In this document: positions 43,329-54,492 of the stretch, piece after piece
How positions within the stretch are numbered: the stretch's first letter is position 1
Layout of the letters: each line of letters starts with the position of its first letter
Assembly: GCF_024139115.2 (NCBI RefSeq)
Contig: NC_085140.1
Location: forward strand, 432,759,240-432,823,239
Reading direction: 5' to 3'
Source: Armigeres subalbatus
Taxonomy: Eukaryota > Arthropoda > Insecta > Diptera > Culicidae
Length of the DNA stretch: 64,000 bases
Notes under the pieces: generated by a model
What the model was told of the DNA's origin: nothing
The model's input: only the letters and a program-made list of their open reading frames with translations
The model's database searches: none
Made by a program: the position numbers and the translations under genes

Positions 43329-44166
43329 CTATATTTGAAATATATAAAGAAATAGGTATGAAAACTTGTTTTTCTCGTATTTAAGATAACGCTCTCCCCC
43401 AAAAGAACGATTTATTACTAAACGAATAGTCTTGAATACACTAAAGAAGGTAGACAATACGGGCAATCAAGGAAACACAAAAAAGACGTTATAGAGATAT
43501 AATTGAGGTTCATTATGATTCATAGCAGGTTTCACCTGAAACGATTCCTAATGAAAGCATAAAATCGAAGATCGGGCATTTGCACAGAAATACAGAAAGA
43601 ATAATCAAAATCTAGCTAAAGGATATGCATCAAATATTCAACAGCGAAAAGTAAACTTGACAAATACATATTAAACCTACTCATTCCTACTTTCGCGGAA
43701 GTAATAATTTGGACCACCCATAGAAACAGTAGAGTATAACAAAAAAAGATTCAAATTACCCAAACAAATTTTCAAATTTAATTATAACTGCTGTCTTGAT
43801 TTGAAAGCTTTGAAAATTTTCCGCAATTAAAGGTAAGTTCAGTTGTGTCCTTCTGGATCTAAGGCGCGGAACATGGCGGGAAAGAAATTGAAACACAGTG
43901 GACCGCCGACCAGCGATTCTTGATGTAGTTGGCTGTTCGAACGCGGCTGTAGATATGATATTATGAAGTTAAAGTACAATTTTCGAACCGAACTTAATAG
44001 GAAATACCATCGGAATCGATCGAATCGAACCCAGAAATGACCGACCCTTGCAGGAGCGCTTCACCAAGTCGGGTAAGAAAACGGAATCTGTTGAATCTTG
44101 ATAACAGGGTAATGGTTAATGTGGAATGATATGTTAGTCGTGAGTAACAATGATCCGAATACTTAC
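43329..44166 (-). other. Piezo intron
   Basis: 838-bp intron between the exons ending at 44167 and starting at 43328. A short open stretch at 43994-44090 after a cag (LTRLGEALLQG...) ends in a stop and is not supported as an alternative exon. Confidence 0.7.
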
Positions 44167-44588
44167 TCCCTGTCAACTTCTTCTGCAGCTTTCAGCAACG
44201 CTTTGGTTTTCTCATCACTCGTGTCCAGCTTGTATAACCCTTCGGCTGGTTCCGGTTCTTCGACAAAGTCCGACTTCCACAGGCCTAATGATTTGAGGAT
44301 AAACCTGTGACAGAACAGTACCAACAACAACGCTAGGTCATACGTGGCATAGCCTTTTTTCTGTTCGATTCCGATAATCCTCGCCGGACTGAAGGGTTGA
44401 TTTGGTGGAATAGGATTCTGATTCCACCAAAGCATCTCAAATTGACAAACGCATTTCAGAATCACCACCGTTTGTGTATAAGCAATAAGCGTGACCCAGA
44501 AGTTCTTGGATGGCCGAGGGAATGTTAGCGTACCCCAGAGGGTCACCATCAGTGGCAATGGCAGCGACAGCAAACTGGCCGATTTTAT
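44167..44588 (-). CDS. Piezo: Piezo exon (blade helices)
   Basis: 422 bp, acceptor cag at 44589-44591 and GTAAGT donor at 44161-44166, phase 0 in and 2 out. It encodes two or three membrane helices: SASLLSLPLPLMVTLWGTLT followed by the conserved FPRPSKNFWVTLIAYTQ motif and VVILKCVCQFEMLWW. Then come YDLALLLVLFCHRFILKSLG and a charged segment (EEPEPAEGLYKLD). FPRPSK-x-FW is a strong Piezo marker. Confidence 0.93.
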
Positions 44589-44646
44589 CTGAGATAATTT
44601 GGAATATTGAAATATTTAATGATTTAAAAGTGTTCACCAACAATAC

Positions 44647-44818
44647 CTGATTCAAAAACACCAAAAAGTAACAGATGAAATCTGTGTGAGACAGCACAGC
44701 ATACCACGCGGCCTGTAGAAACTCCACAATCACCGAATGCTGTTGACTGGTGAAATCTTCCTCCGATCCTTCTTCCTCTTGAGTTTGCTCGACCACTTCC
44801 ATGGTGTCCGTCGATTTA
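44647..44818 (-). CDS. Piezo: Piezo exon (first confident exon in window)
   Basis: 172 bp; acceptor cag at 44819-44821 and donor GTATTG at 44641-44646, phase 2 in and 0 out. An acidic linker (VVEQTQEEEGSEEDF) is followed by VEFLQAAWYAVLSHTDFICY and FLVFLNQ, the helix that precedes the FPRPSK region in Piezo proteins. Upstream exons are needed to complete the gene. Confidence 0.88.
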
Positions 44819-45009
44819 CTGCCCGAAAGTTTGTTGAATGTTAGTGGATTGAAGATCATAAAGTGTAACAAATTTAAAATTACGAAAATGTGCTCAATAA
44901 TTACAGTGCATTATGATTAGATACGTGAATGTAAATGAACTGTGAAATATTTTGTAAAAGTGTTGAAAAAACCTTTGATTTCCAGAAAACAATTATTGTC
45001 TCAAAGTAC

Positions 45010-45118
45010 CTGTCCAGTGTATGACTGGAGACAAATTTGTACGGGACCCCTTCGTCTAATCCGCGTTCCAGCGAAGGAGCCAGTATGAGAATCTCGGGCA
45101 GAAAGCTTCTACAGGATC
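45010..45118 (-). CDS. Possible additional Piezo exon (low confidence)
   Basis: An open stretch between a candidate acceptor (tag ending about 45119) and a candidate donor (GTACTT, 45004-45009) ends in phase 2. It would splice in frame to the exon at 44818, giving ...VSSHTLD-S-KSTDTME. The peptide LPEILILAPSLERGLDEG is not a motif I recognise and both splice sites are weak, so it may be a cassette exon of the variable linker or not an exon at all. Confidence 0.3.
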
Positions 45119-46277
45119 TACACATTGCGCACGCGCAAATGATCATCGCATGATTCGAGTGAACGTGAGTGTTTTGAAAGCGAAATACAAAACGAAAATG
45201 CTACGTTGTTATACAAATCTACCATGCGTTAAGTAACAAAAACATCAAGAAGTATGCAACTATATTCATAACGTTGAAACAAAAAACGTTCTATCTACGG
45301 CGGCTAGCAATGACCTACCGAGCAGCGCCAATGTTTGCTCATTCGCATTGGCACAAGGCTATATACCTATCGTTAACAGAACTACATTATGCGGGTCGTA
45401 CTCGAACTACCCATTACTTACTCTTCCCTTGAAGCTGGAGGTTCCTTGCGAGCCATCATCGCCAGTGCGGCTCCCAGTCCACTTACTTGGTGTAACCGAC
45501 TGCATGTTTTAGCATGGTAACAAGTTTGATGAAAAAAATAATTCATGAAAATAGCATGCTCGATATAATTTTTAATGCTGATACATAGATTACGTCAATG
45601 ATTTTCGCAAGAAAAAATCAAAAAATTGTATTGGTCGTATCGAGTTTTAAAACTCCACTTCTGAATAATGACGTAATCTATGAACATTCCTTTATGTAGT
45701 GCATTCATTTAATAATGAAATATTTCATACGAAATCCATAATATTACTTTTCACAGTAAGCGTACAAACATGATTTCAAACTATAAAGCGATTTTCAAAT
45801 GGGATATTGATGCTATAGACAATTATTATTCATTTGAAACGTAAAATAAACACAAATAAATTAAATTTGTTAGAACAAATTTTATAATAATGTTCAATTA
45901 ATGGCAATGATACTCAGCATTTTCGTTTTTTTTTCCTCTTAAATTGCTGCTCACATTTTAAATAATAAATTTTCATACTACAGTACTTGGTACTTGTACG
46001 AATGTTTAAAAACATATCTTCCAGCTCAACTCATATTGATTTCAAAATCACTGCGTACCTACAACATAATAATGGCGAAAAAAAAGTGCAACCAGGCAAT
46101 TTAAGAAAGAAAAAACGATCTAGATGCTAGGGATCACTATTCAGACAAAGTTTATAAATCAATGTCAGGGCTTGGATGAATGAAGTAATGAAGATGATGA
46201 CCGATGCTTCAGCACCAGATATACTCCCGAGGACGGTAGCTTCATGAGAGAACATTTTCAAAGTGCTTGGTGAAGAA
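45119..46277. other. No confident gene; likely Piezo intron
   Basis: Two consensus GTAAGT donors on the minus strand, at 45416-45421 and 45482-45487, hint at one or two small upstream Piezo exons (candidate 45422-45500). The reading frames do not settle on a unique solution. The rest is AT-rich. Confidence 0.4.
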
Positions 46278-47137
46278 CAGCGATGCCAGATCTACGGAAA
46301 ATTCCGTATATTTACGGAATTGAGTGATTTCTACGGATCTACGGATCCGTAGGTAAAAACTACGGAAATTTGAAAATTTATGCGGAAATCTACGGATTTT
46401 TTTTTTAAAGTGCGCTTTTCATTTCAATTGGAGTACATATCTGTGATTTTATTTTTATAAATGATTTTTCCTTAATTTAATTCTAACTACTTATAAATAA
46501 AGAACACACAGATAAGAAAATGAAATTTTCCTGGAGGAAATCCTGACGTAATTCTTGAAGAAATATCTGGAGAAACCAGGCATTTTTCTAGGAAATTCCA
46601 TTAGACCTTCCATCGTAAATTCTTTCAAATATCCCTTCAGGAATTCATCCAGAAATTGCACAAGTAATTCTTTTAGAAACTTCATCCAAAATTTCTTTAG
46701 AAATTTTCTCAGGAATTTCTTTAGGAATACTTTTTGAAAATCCGTTCGGGTTTTTCTTTAGAAAGTCCTTCTAAAAATCATTTGTAAATTCCTTCAGAAA
46801 TATTTTCGGGAACATTTTTCCTGGGATACCTCCGGGAAATCCTGTGTGAATTTCTCCAGAAGTTTCTTCGAAAGTTTCTACGGGAAATCCTCTGAAAATT
46901 CTAAGAAATTTATATAAAACTCCCTGAGGTTTTCTTAAATAAATATGCTGGTGGCAGTTCTGAAGAAAGTTCTAAGAGAATGCCCAAATTATTAGATTTT
47001 GAAATGAACATCTGGAGGAATTTCCCAAGAATTCTCAGGATTTATTTTTTGAGTAATTTCGTGAAATCTCTGAGGATCTCTGGAGGATATTCCGAAAGAA
47101 TTCTCAGCTGAACATCCGAAGAATTCTTGAAAAAAAT

Positions 47138-47254
47138 AACCTTACGGGACTCACCGTTGTAAAAATTACAACACCTCCGAAAAAAGCTCGCTGTCGTTTA
47201 CAACGGAGGCGAAACTGCGTGACCGATCCAGGACCATGCGAGTCCCGGAAGGTT
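47138..47254. repeat. MITE with aaccttacgggactc ends
   Basis: aaccttacgggactc at left and gagtcccggaaggtt at right are complementary with one mismatch; a second internal stem (cgttgta / tacaacg) is present. About 117 bp. Confidence 0.75.
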
Positions 47255-47696
47255 AAACATTTTGAAAATTCATTTACAAAAATCCTTTAGAAATTCCTTT
47301 TGTAATTCGTTCGGATATTCATAGAGTTTCGTCTTAAATTTTTTTCATCCATTCCTAAAAAAAATCATTTTTTTGGCGGGAATTCAGCTGGATAAATTTT
47401 ATAAAAATATAATTTCGCTGTAGCGATTTCCCTGGGAGTTAATGAAATTAGGAATTTCTGTAGGAATTTCTGAAATATTACAAAAGAACTTTTTGAATCC
47501 TTAGAATTTCTGAACGATTTTCCAGAAGAATAATTCTTATTTATTTTTTATTATTCCTTGCGCAATTTGGTTTTGCAATAGAAATTTCCGAAGGAATTTT
47601 TCAGAAGTTAATGAGTTTCCGATAACAATTTCTGAATTCATTTGCGGAGAGTTTAAAAAAAAGTCCTGTTGGAATTTTAAAATGATTTCCTGGAAT

Positions 47697-47837
47697 CAGT
47701 GGCGTAGCCAGAAAATTGGTCCGGGGGGGGGGAAGGGGGTTTTCTGAACAAATTTTTTTCGAAAAAAATTTTTTTTTACAAAAATGGTGTCTCTGGGGGG
47801 GTTTATGTCCAAAACCACCTCCGTGGCTACGCCACTG
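47697..47837. mobile_element. 141-bp hAT-type MITE with 8-bp duplication
   Basis: cagtggcgtagcca at left and tggctacgccactg at right are perfect complements. The 8-bp duplication cctggaat is identical at 47689-47696 and 47838-47845. The interior is a G-tract and A/T-rich hairpin. The terminus resembles that of the larger element at 8180-9901. Confidence 0.9.
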
Positions 47838-48839
47838 CCTGGAATAATTTTTAATGAAATACCTAGAGGATTCCTGGAAAATGTTAAGGCACAAATTTGT
47901 GTATGACTTACCGAATTAATTCCTGGGGGTATTTCATATAGAATTATTTTAAATATTTCCTGGAAGACTTTCTGAAGCATTTCTGGATAAATTTATGAAT
48001 AACACCAGGATGAATATTCCAAAAAAATTTCGAGGAATTTTTGAACCAAATATTTTTATAATGTTATAATGTCGATATTTTAGGGGATTTTCTTGGCTCT
48101 TAATTTCAGCGTCAAAATAGGGTTTTTAATTACGTCCAAATTGCAGGTGAACGAGGTGATGCAAACTTCATCATCTGTCTAAACTGAAGAGAGATGTGCA
48201 TAAATTTGAGAAAACTAAACTATTAATTACATAGACCAACTGGATTCACTCCAATAGGTGTAATTAGTAGAAAGAATCCAGTTTTTTTTATCTATACAGT
48301 CTTACTCTTATACACCTTTGCAAAGCAATTCAATTTAGGCATTGTGTTGGGCTCGGTCCGTCCAACGCTATCCTTGCTTATTTCGTAGTGACGGATTGTC
48401 ATCGGAGCATTTCCGTCTTTAAAATAGGAAAACTTTTCTCGGGATCGTTCCCATGTAGGGTCGATATTCAAGAATTCTCGAACCAATTGTTTTTAAAAAT
48501 GAAAAGTTTAGTATTTCATTATTATTAATAAAATTTTCAATAATAGATTTATCTAAAATGAATAAAAAAAATGTAAAAATTGTTAAAAAAATAATTGAAA
48601 TAAAAGTTACTATAAATGTTGAAGTTTAGTGGTCTTGTTGTTATCTAGTATTGTGGGTGAGCGCCGAAATAGGGCTAGCCAAATTTTTTGAGTTAATCTA
48701 CGGAATTGATGTTGAAGCAATCTGGCATCGCTGGTGAAGAATGCTTCCTCGCTCCATACAGCACTGCTGTACGAAACAGCTGGAGAGTGAAATCAAACAC
48801 CCGCTAGTGCAGAGAACATTTAACTCTCATGCCTCACTT

Positions 48840-48939
48840 AAGAGCCCCGCACATAGGATACGTTTGCGTTGCGTTTGACACATTTCCCATGGGAAAACTG
48901 TCAAACGCAACGCAAACGTATGCTATGTGCGGGGCTCTT
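48840..48939. repeat. 100-bp near-perfect palindrome
   Basis: aagagccccgcacataggat onward pairs with ...atgctatgtgcggggctctt, including a gcgttgcgtttgaca stem; the loop is about 15 bp around cccatggg. MITE-like, TA-rich flanks. Confidence 0.85.
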
Positions 48940-48988
48940 TATACCGAGTTGCGCACTTCAGTTGGAATGAATGTGTGAAAGAGAGGTA

Positions 48989-50029
48989 GGGTATCTGTTC
49001 CTATATCAATAACAATAAGGCAATGCGCATATAAAATGCATTGATTTCTCACCCAATAATCAAGAAACATGAGAATAATTATGCTCGGCTCACGTAATTT
49101 TTAATTGAAAACAATTTGGTAACTTCAAAAATGAAATTATTATCACATTTTAAAAGTATTTATCTGAAAAACATCATCACCGCCATGCACCTATTTCAAT
49201 AACATTCAAGAATAGTTAATCCTATGCCTGTACCTATATCAATAATACTGTTTCCAACATAAAATACGCACACTATTACTTGTGTGTATACGTAACGATA
49301 TGATTGCAGTGATGCCGAATTCTACAATGCTTTGTATTTGAGTTGAAATATAATTACGAAATTGCAGTTTTTGTTGTAGTTTTTCAACTTATCAGTTAAA
49401 TTTTATGTTTGTCGTAGATTATCTTTTCGATATACCTTATTTTACAAACATAAGAGGTGACATTCACAGTAAAAGTTTATTCAAGTATTTTTGAAATAAA
49501 AATCTAGGTCGGCAACCCTTGACAGTACTGCAAGGCATGTAAACAGTTTGGAATACGGGCAAGGATAATTTAGACGTTGTTCGAAATAAACCTATATCAA
49601 ACTATAGGAAATCGCGTTGGTTTTTCAAATATAATTATATGTTTAGTGAAAATGTGATGTGCTTTATGTGTTGTGAAGTGAATTTCGAAAAAATACACTT
49701 GAGTTAGCTTGGAATTGAGTGGAAAACAACGGCGTGAAAACGGATGAATCTGCTAGTAGCAATCGAGCAGTGCATCAAACCAACAGTTCAGAGGTAGGAA
49801 AATGAAAATAAAAGTGCATAATAATTTTATCTTTTAATAATTTGATGCTTGTGCATTAAAACATTACTTTAAGAAAATCTTGAATAATATTCGAAACTTT
49901 CAAGAATGTGCTCCATCCATTATTGTGTACATACGATGTGAGAAATTGTAATTAAATTGATTTTTTTATTTGGTTTATCGATGGTTGGGATTAATATACG
50001 GGCTGTTATTAATATGGGAACAGATACCC
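48989..50029. mobile_element. TA-flanked TIR element, 1.04 kb
   Basis: gggtatctgttcctatatca at left and ttaatatgggaacagatacc plus c at right are complementary outside a small mismatch. TA flanks both sides (48987-48988, 50030-50031). The cctat(a/t)tcaataa word recurs inside at 49190 and 49228 as subterminal repeats. A cagaggtagg near 49790 could be a splice-like donor, but no exon is evident. Likely a non-autonomous mariner/pogo-type element. Confidence 0.75.
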
Positions 50030-50422
50030 TATATGATGAATTCTCTCTCTTTCTCGCTAATACGGTTTTGTATTCACACAACACTCACTCGCATCTGAAA
50101 TACTGCCGATGAACGACGGAACCATCCTCATTTCACACTGTCCTGCTGAACGATGCTTCCTCGGCACTATCCGGCTTATAAAGATGCCACGTTCAAAACT
50201 CCCCACTTTCAATGTATAAAACGAATGCTTTGTATTTGCCTCTTCCCTTGTTCGTGCAGCCAGCACCACGTCGTCGAGCGCACATCAATCGGTGCACCGA
50301 AATTAAAACCTCACTGCGGGCTAAAAACGAAGCATTCGTTCGTTTTTGAACGAATTTTCCAAGGCCTGATCAATGTTTAATTTGTGGAAACTTCCAACTT
50401 TTTTGCAAATACAGAATGGTTA
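50030..50422. other. No recognised gene
   Basis: Two opposite-strand frames of 70-75 codons overlap here without recognisable motifs. Confidence 0.45.
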
Positions 50423-51377
50423 GGGGCAGTAGGGGCAATATGAACATACGGGGCAATATGAGCCACCCTCATTTTGAGCTTATTGACAAGTTTTATCATG
50501 TTAAAGTTATATGATCTTTAAGAGGATGCTCCACATATGCATCAACGTGAAAACCGCATTAAAATTCAATTCAAACATGAAAATACACTTGAAAATGTAA
50601 ATTTTCGCTGCATAAGCAAAATTATTATAAGATTTCAAGTTTATAAATAAGGTTTTGACACAAAACTGATTAAAATACACGTCAAAACTACACCACAATC
50701 AAAAGATATATTAAAATTGAATATTGTTCACACATATTTATATTGATACAAATCTGAATTTATCATAAAACTTTTTTTTTCCAAAACCAGTCTCTATGGG
50801 GCAATATGGGCATACCTGCATAGAACAAGATATCTAACCATAAAATGCGAACAAGTTCAAATTTCAGTAGTCAAATACAAGAATATTATCATATATGCAA
50901 GATTCATTACGGAAAAATTACAACAGCGCATTACTGCGAAAGAAACAGAAAAAATGAGCATGGACCAATTGAAATGTGGCTGTTCAAACGGTGAAGAGTG
51001 GCAAATCAGTTCAGTCCGCTGTTGTGCAGTTTTTTCATTTTATTTGGTATGGAATACTCACAACTGTTGTAGGAATATCATATTCTTCCATATTACGATA
51101 CTTTTTTCGCCTAAATAATAGTTTTGGAAGGGTGGCCCATACTGCCCCAAATGGTGGCTCATATTGCCCCGTATAGTCGGGAACACACATTGAAATCAAT
51201 ACATTTTCAAAAGTGCATTCCAACAATTTCCAAACGCATTTTTCGTCATTCATCGATGTAATATGAAAGGTGAAATTCTCTAGTATAAGTCAACTACATT
51301 TGAACGGTGTTTTTTTGAGTTTTTCAGCGCTTTTCGGAACGATTTCCTTATGTGGCCCATATTGCCCCGATCACCCC
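50423..51377. mobile_element. TA-flanked TIR element, ggggcaatatg family
   Basis: The left end ggggcagtaggggcaatatg and the right end catattgccccgatcacccc are inverted with mismatches, flanked by TA (50421-50422, 51378-51379). The word ggggcaatatg recurs at 50451 and 50800, and its complement at about 51160, forming subterminal repeats. No coding capacity. Pogo/mariner-type is the best guess. Confidence 0.7.
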
Positions 51378-52299
51378 TACATATGTAGAAAAAGCGTTGA
51401 ACATAGTCTCAGCAAAGCAAGTGAAAATTAACTAAACTTCTGATAATCAACCCTACCGACGCTGTTACGACACGTTGAAAACGTAAAACTTATTAAAATA
51501 AACTTTGATAGAGTTAATCCTGGCAACAGCTGGATATGTAGTGAAAACCGAAAGATATTACTGTACTGGAACGATTAATGTTTTTATGAGTGCGACAAGA
51601 AACTCAGCAATTGAAAAATAATAGGATGCTGGATGGTTTCCGTAGTTGTGGAAATGCAAAGCTGCGAGACGGGAATGATCTTTAGGATTCGTAGCCTTAG
51701 CACCAAACAACAACTCAGCGCAATGCAAAGGTTGGTACCGTTTTGACTCATATTCCGAACACTGAAGCACATTTTTCATTTCGCTGGTTTTTATGGCATA
51801 TGAATTAAAATGTAATAATAAAATAAAATAAGATCAATTGTTCCCATCGAGTGGCGAAAAAATATAACTTTCATATATGTGCTTGATAATCATACTTTAT
51901 TGATTGTAACTAACGCTACTGTATTTGTATTTATTGTACATTTGACTTTTCGTCACTTTTGAGTTAACCCAATGTGTTGTAATTTCCACTGTACTACCAT
52001 AAATCATTTTGAAAATGGCGATTTTGTATGTTCCCATGAGTGAAAAAAATACCAAGTCATGTGCGTCCTATATTAAAATCACCCGCATAACATTCACCCG
52101 CATAAAATCCCATTAAAAAAAATACTTTAGACCTGATTGCACAACAATAAGCAATGTTTAGATCAAACTAAATTGTCTCACGGTAATCTATCGAATGATA
52201 AACAACTCAGCGAAATTTCAACAAGATCCGATGATGTTTCAATTTATAAGACTTTTTTCAAGTTTTATATGGATTTTATATTCAAAACTTCAATGGGAA
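51378..52299. other. No recognised gene
   Basis: AT-rich; the last 150 bp before 52300 are probably the 5' part of the LINE ORF2 that follows, too decayed to translate. Confidence 0.45.
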
Positions 52300-53170
52300 T
52301 TAGCTCAGCATGTTTTTGGCTGTGGCGGATTGCAACTACGACGTCATAATATTGAACGAGACCGGATTAAACGATTGCATCGATTCTCTGCAAATTTTCG
52401 TATCGTCATTCAATATGTTTCGCTGTGACCGAAATCGTATTAACAGCAACAAGACAAGTTTAGGCAGAGTCCTGATATCAGTTAACCATCGTTATTCCTG
52501 TGTGCAAGTCCGCACATATTTTGGTGAAATCATCAGCGTCGTCATTGCATTGCAGGTTGGTGCCGTCTATATTCCGCATGATCGTAGCCACAATGTGGCA
52601 CTGCTTGAAGAACATGTAGCCTCCGCTCGTGAACTGTGCGACAATGCTTCCTTCAATGACCATGTGTTGATTTGCGGGAATTATATCCAGCTTTGTCTAC
52701 AGTGGATTCTGAATGCTGATGATAACGGGCTGATAGCTGACACTTTGTCTGCTCCAGCATAAAATGCTGCACTGCTTGACGGAATGAACTTCATTAATAT
52801 GACGCAGAATAATCACCATCGTATTGTATTCTTTTCCGATAAATATAAACCAAACGTCAACTCTGCTGTAGTTGCTTTGTTGCCTGCGGATATGCATCAT
52901 CCTCCGTTGAAAATATATTTCCCAGCGCGACGCAAACTTCTGACTGATTACTTGCATGGTTCACAGTTAATTCAGGTTTGGATTTTGGCAAGGTAGATTA
53001 TTAATTGCACTGCGGCGATCTTCAAAATGTCGATTAGGACTGTTCAAATGCGAGTCAGTATGTTTATGAACTAGCGACTAAATTCTGTTTCATCGTTCAA
53101 CAATGGTTGCAAGCAAATGTTTATATTCAACGGCTCCCAAAGTCACCTGCTTGGAGTACCGTGACCAGCC
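52300..53170 (+). pseudogene. Jockey-like LINE ORF2: endonuclease part
   Basis: From about 52310 the frame reads FLAVADCNYDVIILNETGLN and GAVYIPHDRSHNVALLEEHV, then ARELCDNASFNDHVLICGNY. This is an apurinic-type endonuclease in the order expected for Jockey-superfamily LINEs. Two key positions look lost: the ETW motif reads ETG, and the GDYN-like motif reads GNYI. A stop (52761) and later frame changes follow, and the last recognisable piece is ATKFCFIVQQWLQANVYIQR near 53070-53135. The copy continues at 59085 after a 5.9-kb insertion. Confidence 0.75.
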
Positions 53171-54492
53171 CTAATTCCGCGTATTGGCTAATACCATGAT
53201 TTTTATCCAAATTGAAGAATATGGAGATACTATTAATCATACACATCACATTATTTGATGAAATGCACAAATATATAGCTGTAAATGTTGGCAAATAATT
53301 ATTGTGAGTATTTGTGACATAAATTAGTAACAAAAAAAATAAATGCTATAATGTATGCCTCGACCATTCAAAACTATTCATCCGCTTAGCAAAACGATTA
53401 AAATTAGGGTTATATTTGCAAGTTTAGTAACTCATTTTTTAATGATATTTACTTCTAATTTTTCATCGAACCCATTTTTACAGCTGAGCGATTCCAAGCA
53501 ACAGCATCAAAATTTAAGAAAATTTTTAATTCATGATTTTCTATTGAGTTGAAACTTTGCACAGTTTTTCAATTTCATCTAAATCGTCATTTTTCGATAT
53601 CAAATCTTCATATTAAGTCACGACTAACTTTTCAAAAGGGTGTATGTGAAAATGGTTCAAAAATATTTAAAAAGCTGCACAGCAAAAACGGAATGTTCGA
53701 TTGTTATGATTTTTTCAGCAAAGATAGACAACTAAATGGTGATTCTTAAGAAAATGCGCACAGTAAAAAAAAAAAACTTTTTGCCTTTAAAAATATCATT
53801 TTTGTCACAAAAACTCAAATATCTCAAAACCCTATCTTTTTCGAACGTAATTTTTTAGGAAAACGGTCCATTATATTAACTATCTACCATAAAAATTTGG
53901 TGATGGTAAACTAATAAACAAAAGTTATGACATTTCAAACATTTCACAATTTTCACATATAGTAAACAAAAAAAATTTCCGTGTATTTTTTTTCAAGAAT
54001 CGCAGTTTGATGCTGATTTTATTGTTAAGGGCCTTGCGTGAGTTAAACAAGTTGTTTGTATGATATTCCATATTTATGTATTCATCGATATTATATATAT
54101 TATATGTATAAATATTATATGTATAAATAAATAAAAATGAATTAATATTATCCTAAGTATTAAATTAAATGTGGCAGTTACACAATGTTGTTATAGAAAC
54201 TCTAAGAGTTTTGGGTTTGAATTTTGGTATGGGTTATGATATCATGAAAGCAGTTTATTAATACTTATTTTTTATTTATTTTTATTCAAATTTTTTAAAA
54301 TATCGAACACTTTTGAATTATTATCAGCACAGTTTGAGTATAGTTTTACTTTAATTTTATTTTCCGACAATGGAATGAAACAGTGAAATTTTTGGGTTCC
54401 TTGGATCGTTTTCGCGTTATTAAATTGCTCGCTGAGCTCTGAAGCCTTTATTTCGTACTCTTCAGTAGTAGTAAAACAAAATGATAATTTGG

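Larger units (their letters stand above)
46500..48000. repeat. GAATTC/GGAATTTC minisatellite, degenerate
   Basis: ggaattc, gaaattcc and cttcagaaat words repeated with decay, interrupted at 47138-47254 and 47697-47837 by MITEs. It is the same family as at 1-900 and 15490-16930. Confidence 0.7.
46278..48733. mobile_element. hAT-type element with minisatellite cargo, 2.46 kb
   Basis: Left end cagcgatgccagatctacgg and right end ...gcaatctggcatcgctg are complementary over the outer 14 bp. gtgaagaa flanks it exactly at 46270-46277 and 48734-48741. Subterminal ctacgga words are repeated at least nine times near the left end (46292-46400). The interior is GAATTC minisatellite (46500-47130 and 47270-48000) plus two smaller nested elements; no transposase. 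It probably sits in a Piezo intron. Confidence 0.85.

Noticed and set aside
43994..44176. Alternative Piezo exon inside an intron
   Set aside because: Follows a cag but reaches a stop without a donor, and the peptide does not resemble Piezo.
45422..45500. Small upstream Piezo exon
   Set aside because: A good acceptor and two GTAAGT donors exist, but the single open frame ends in a phase that does not match the next confident exon; left as an observation only.
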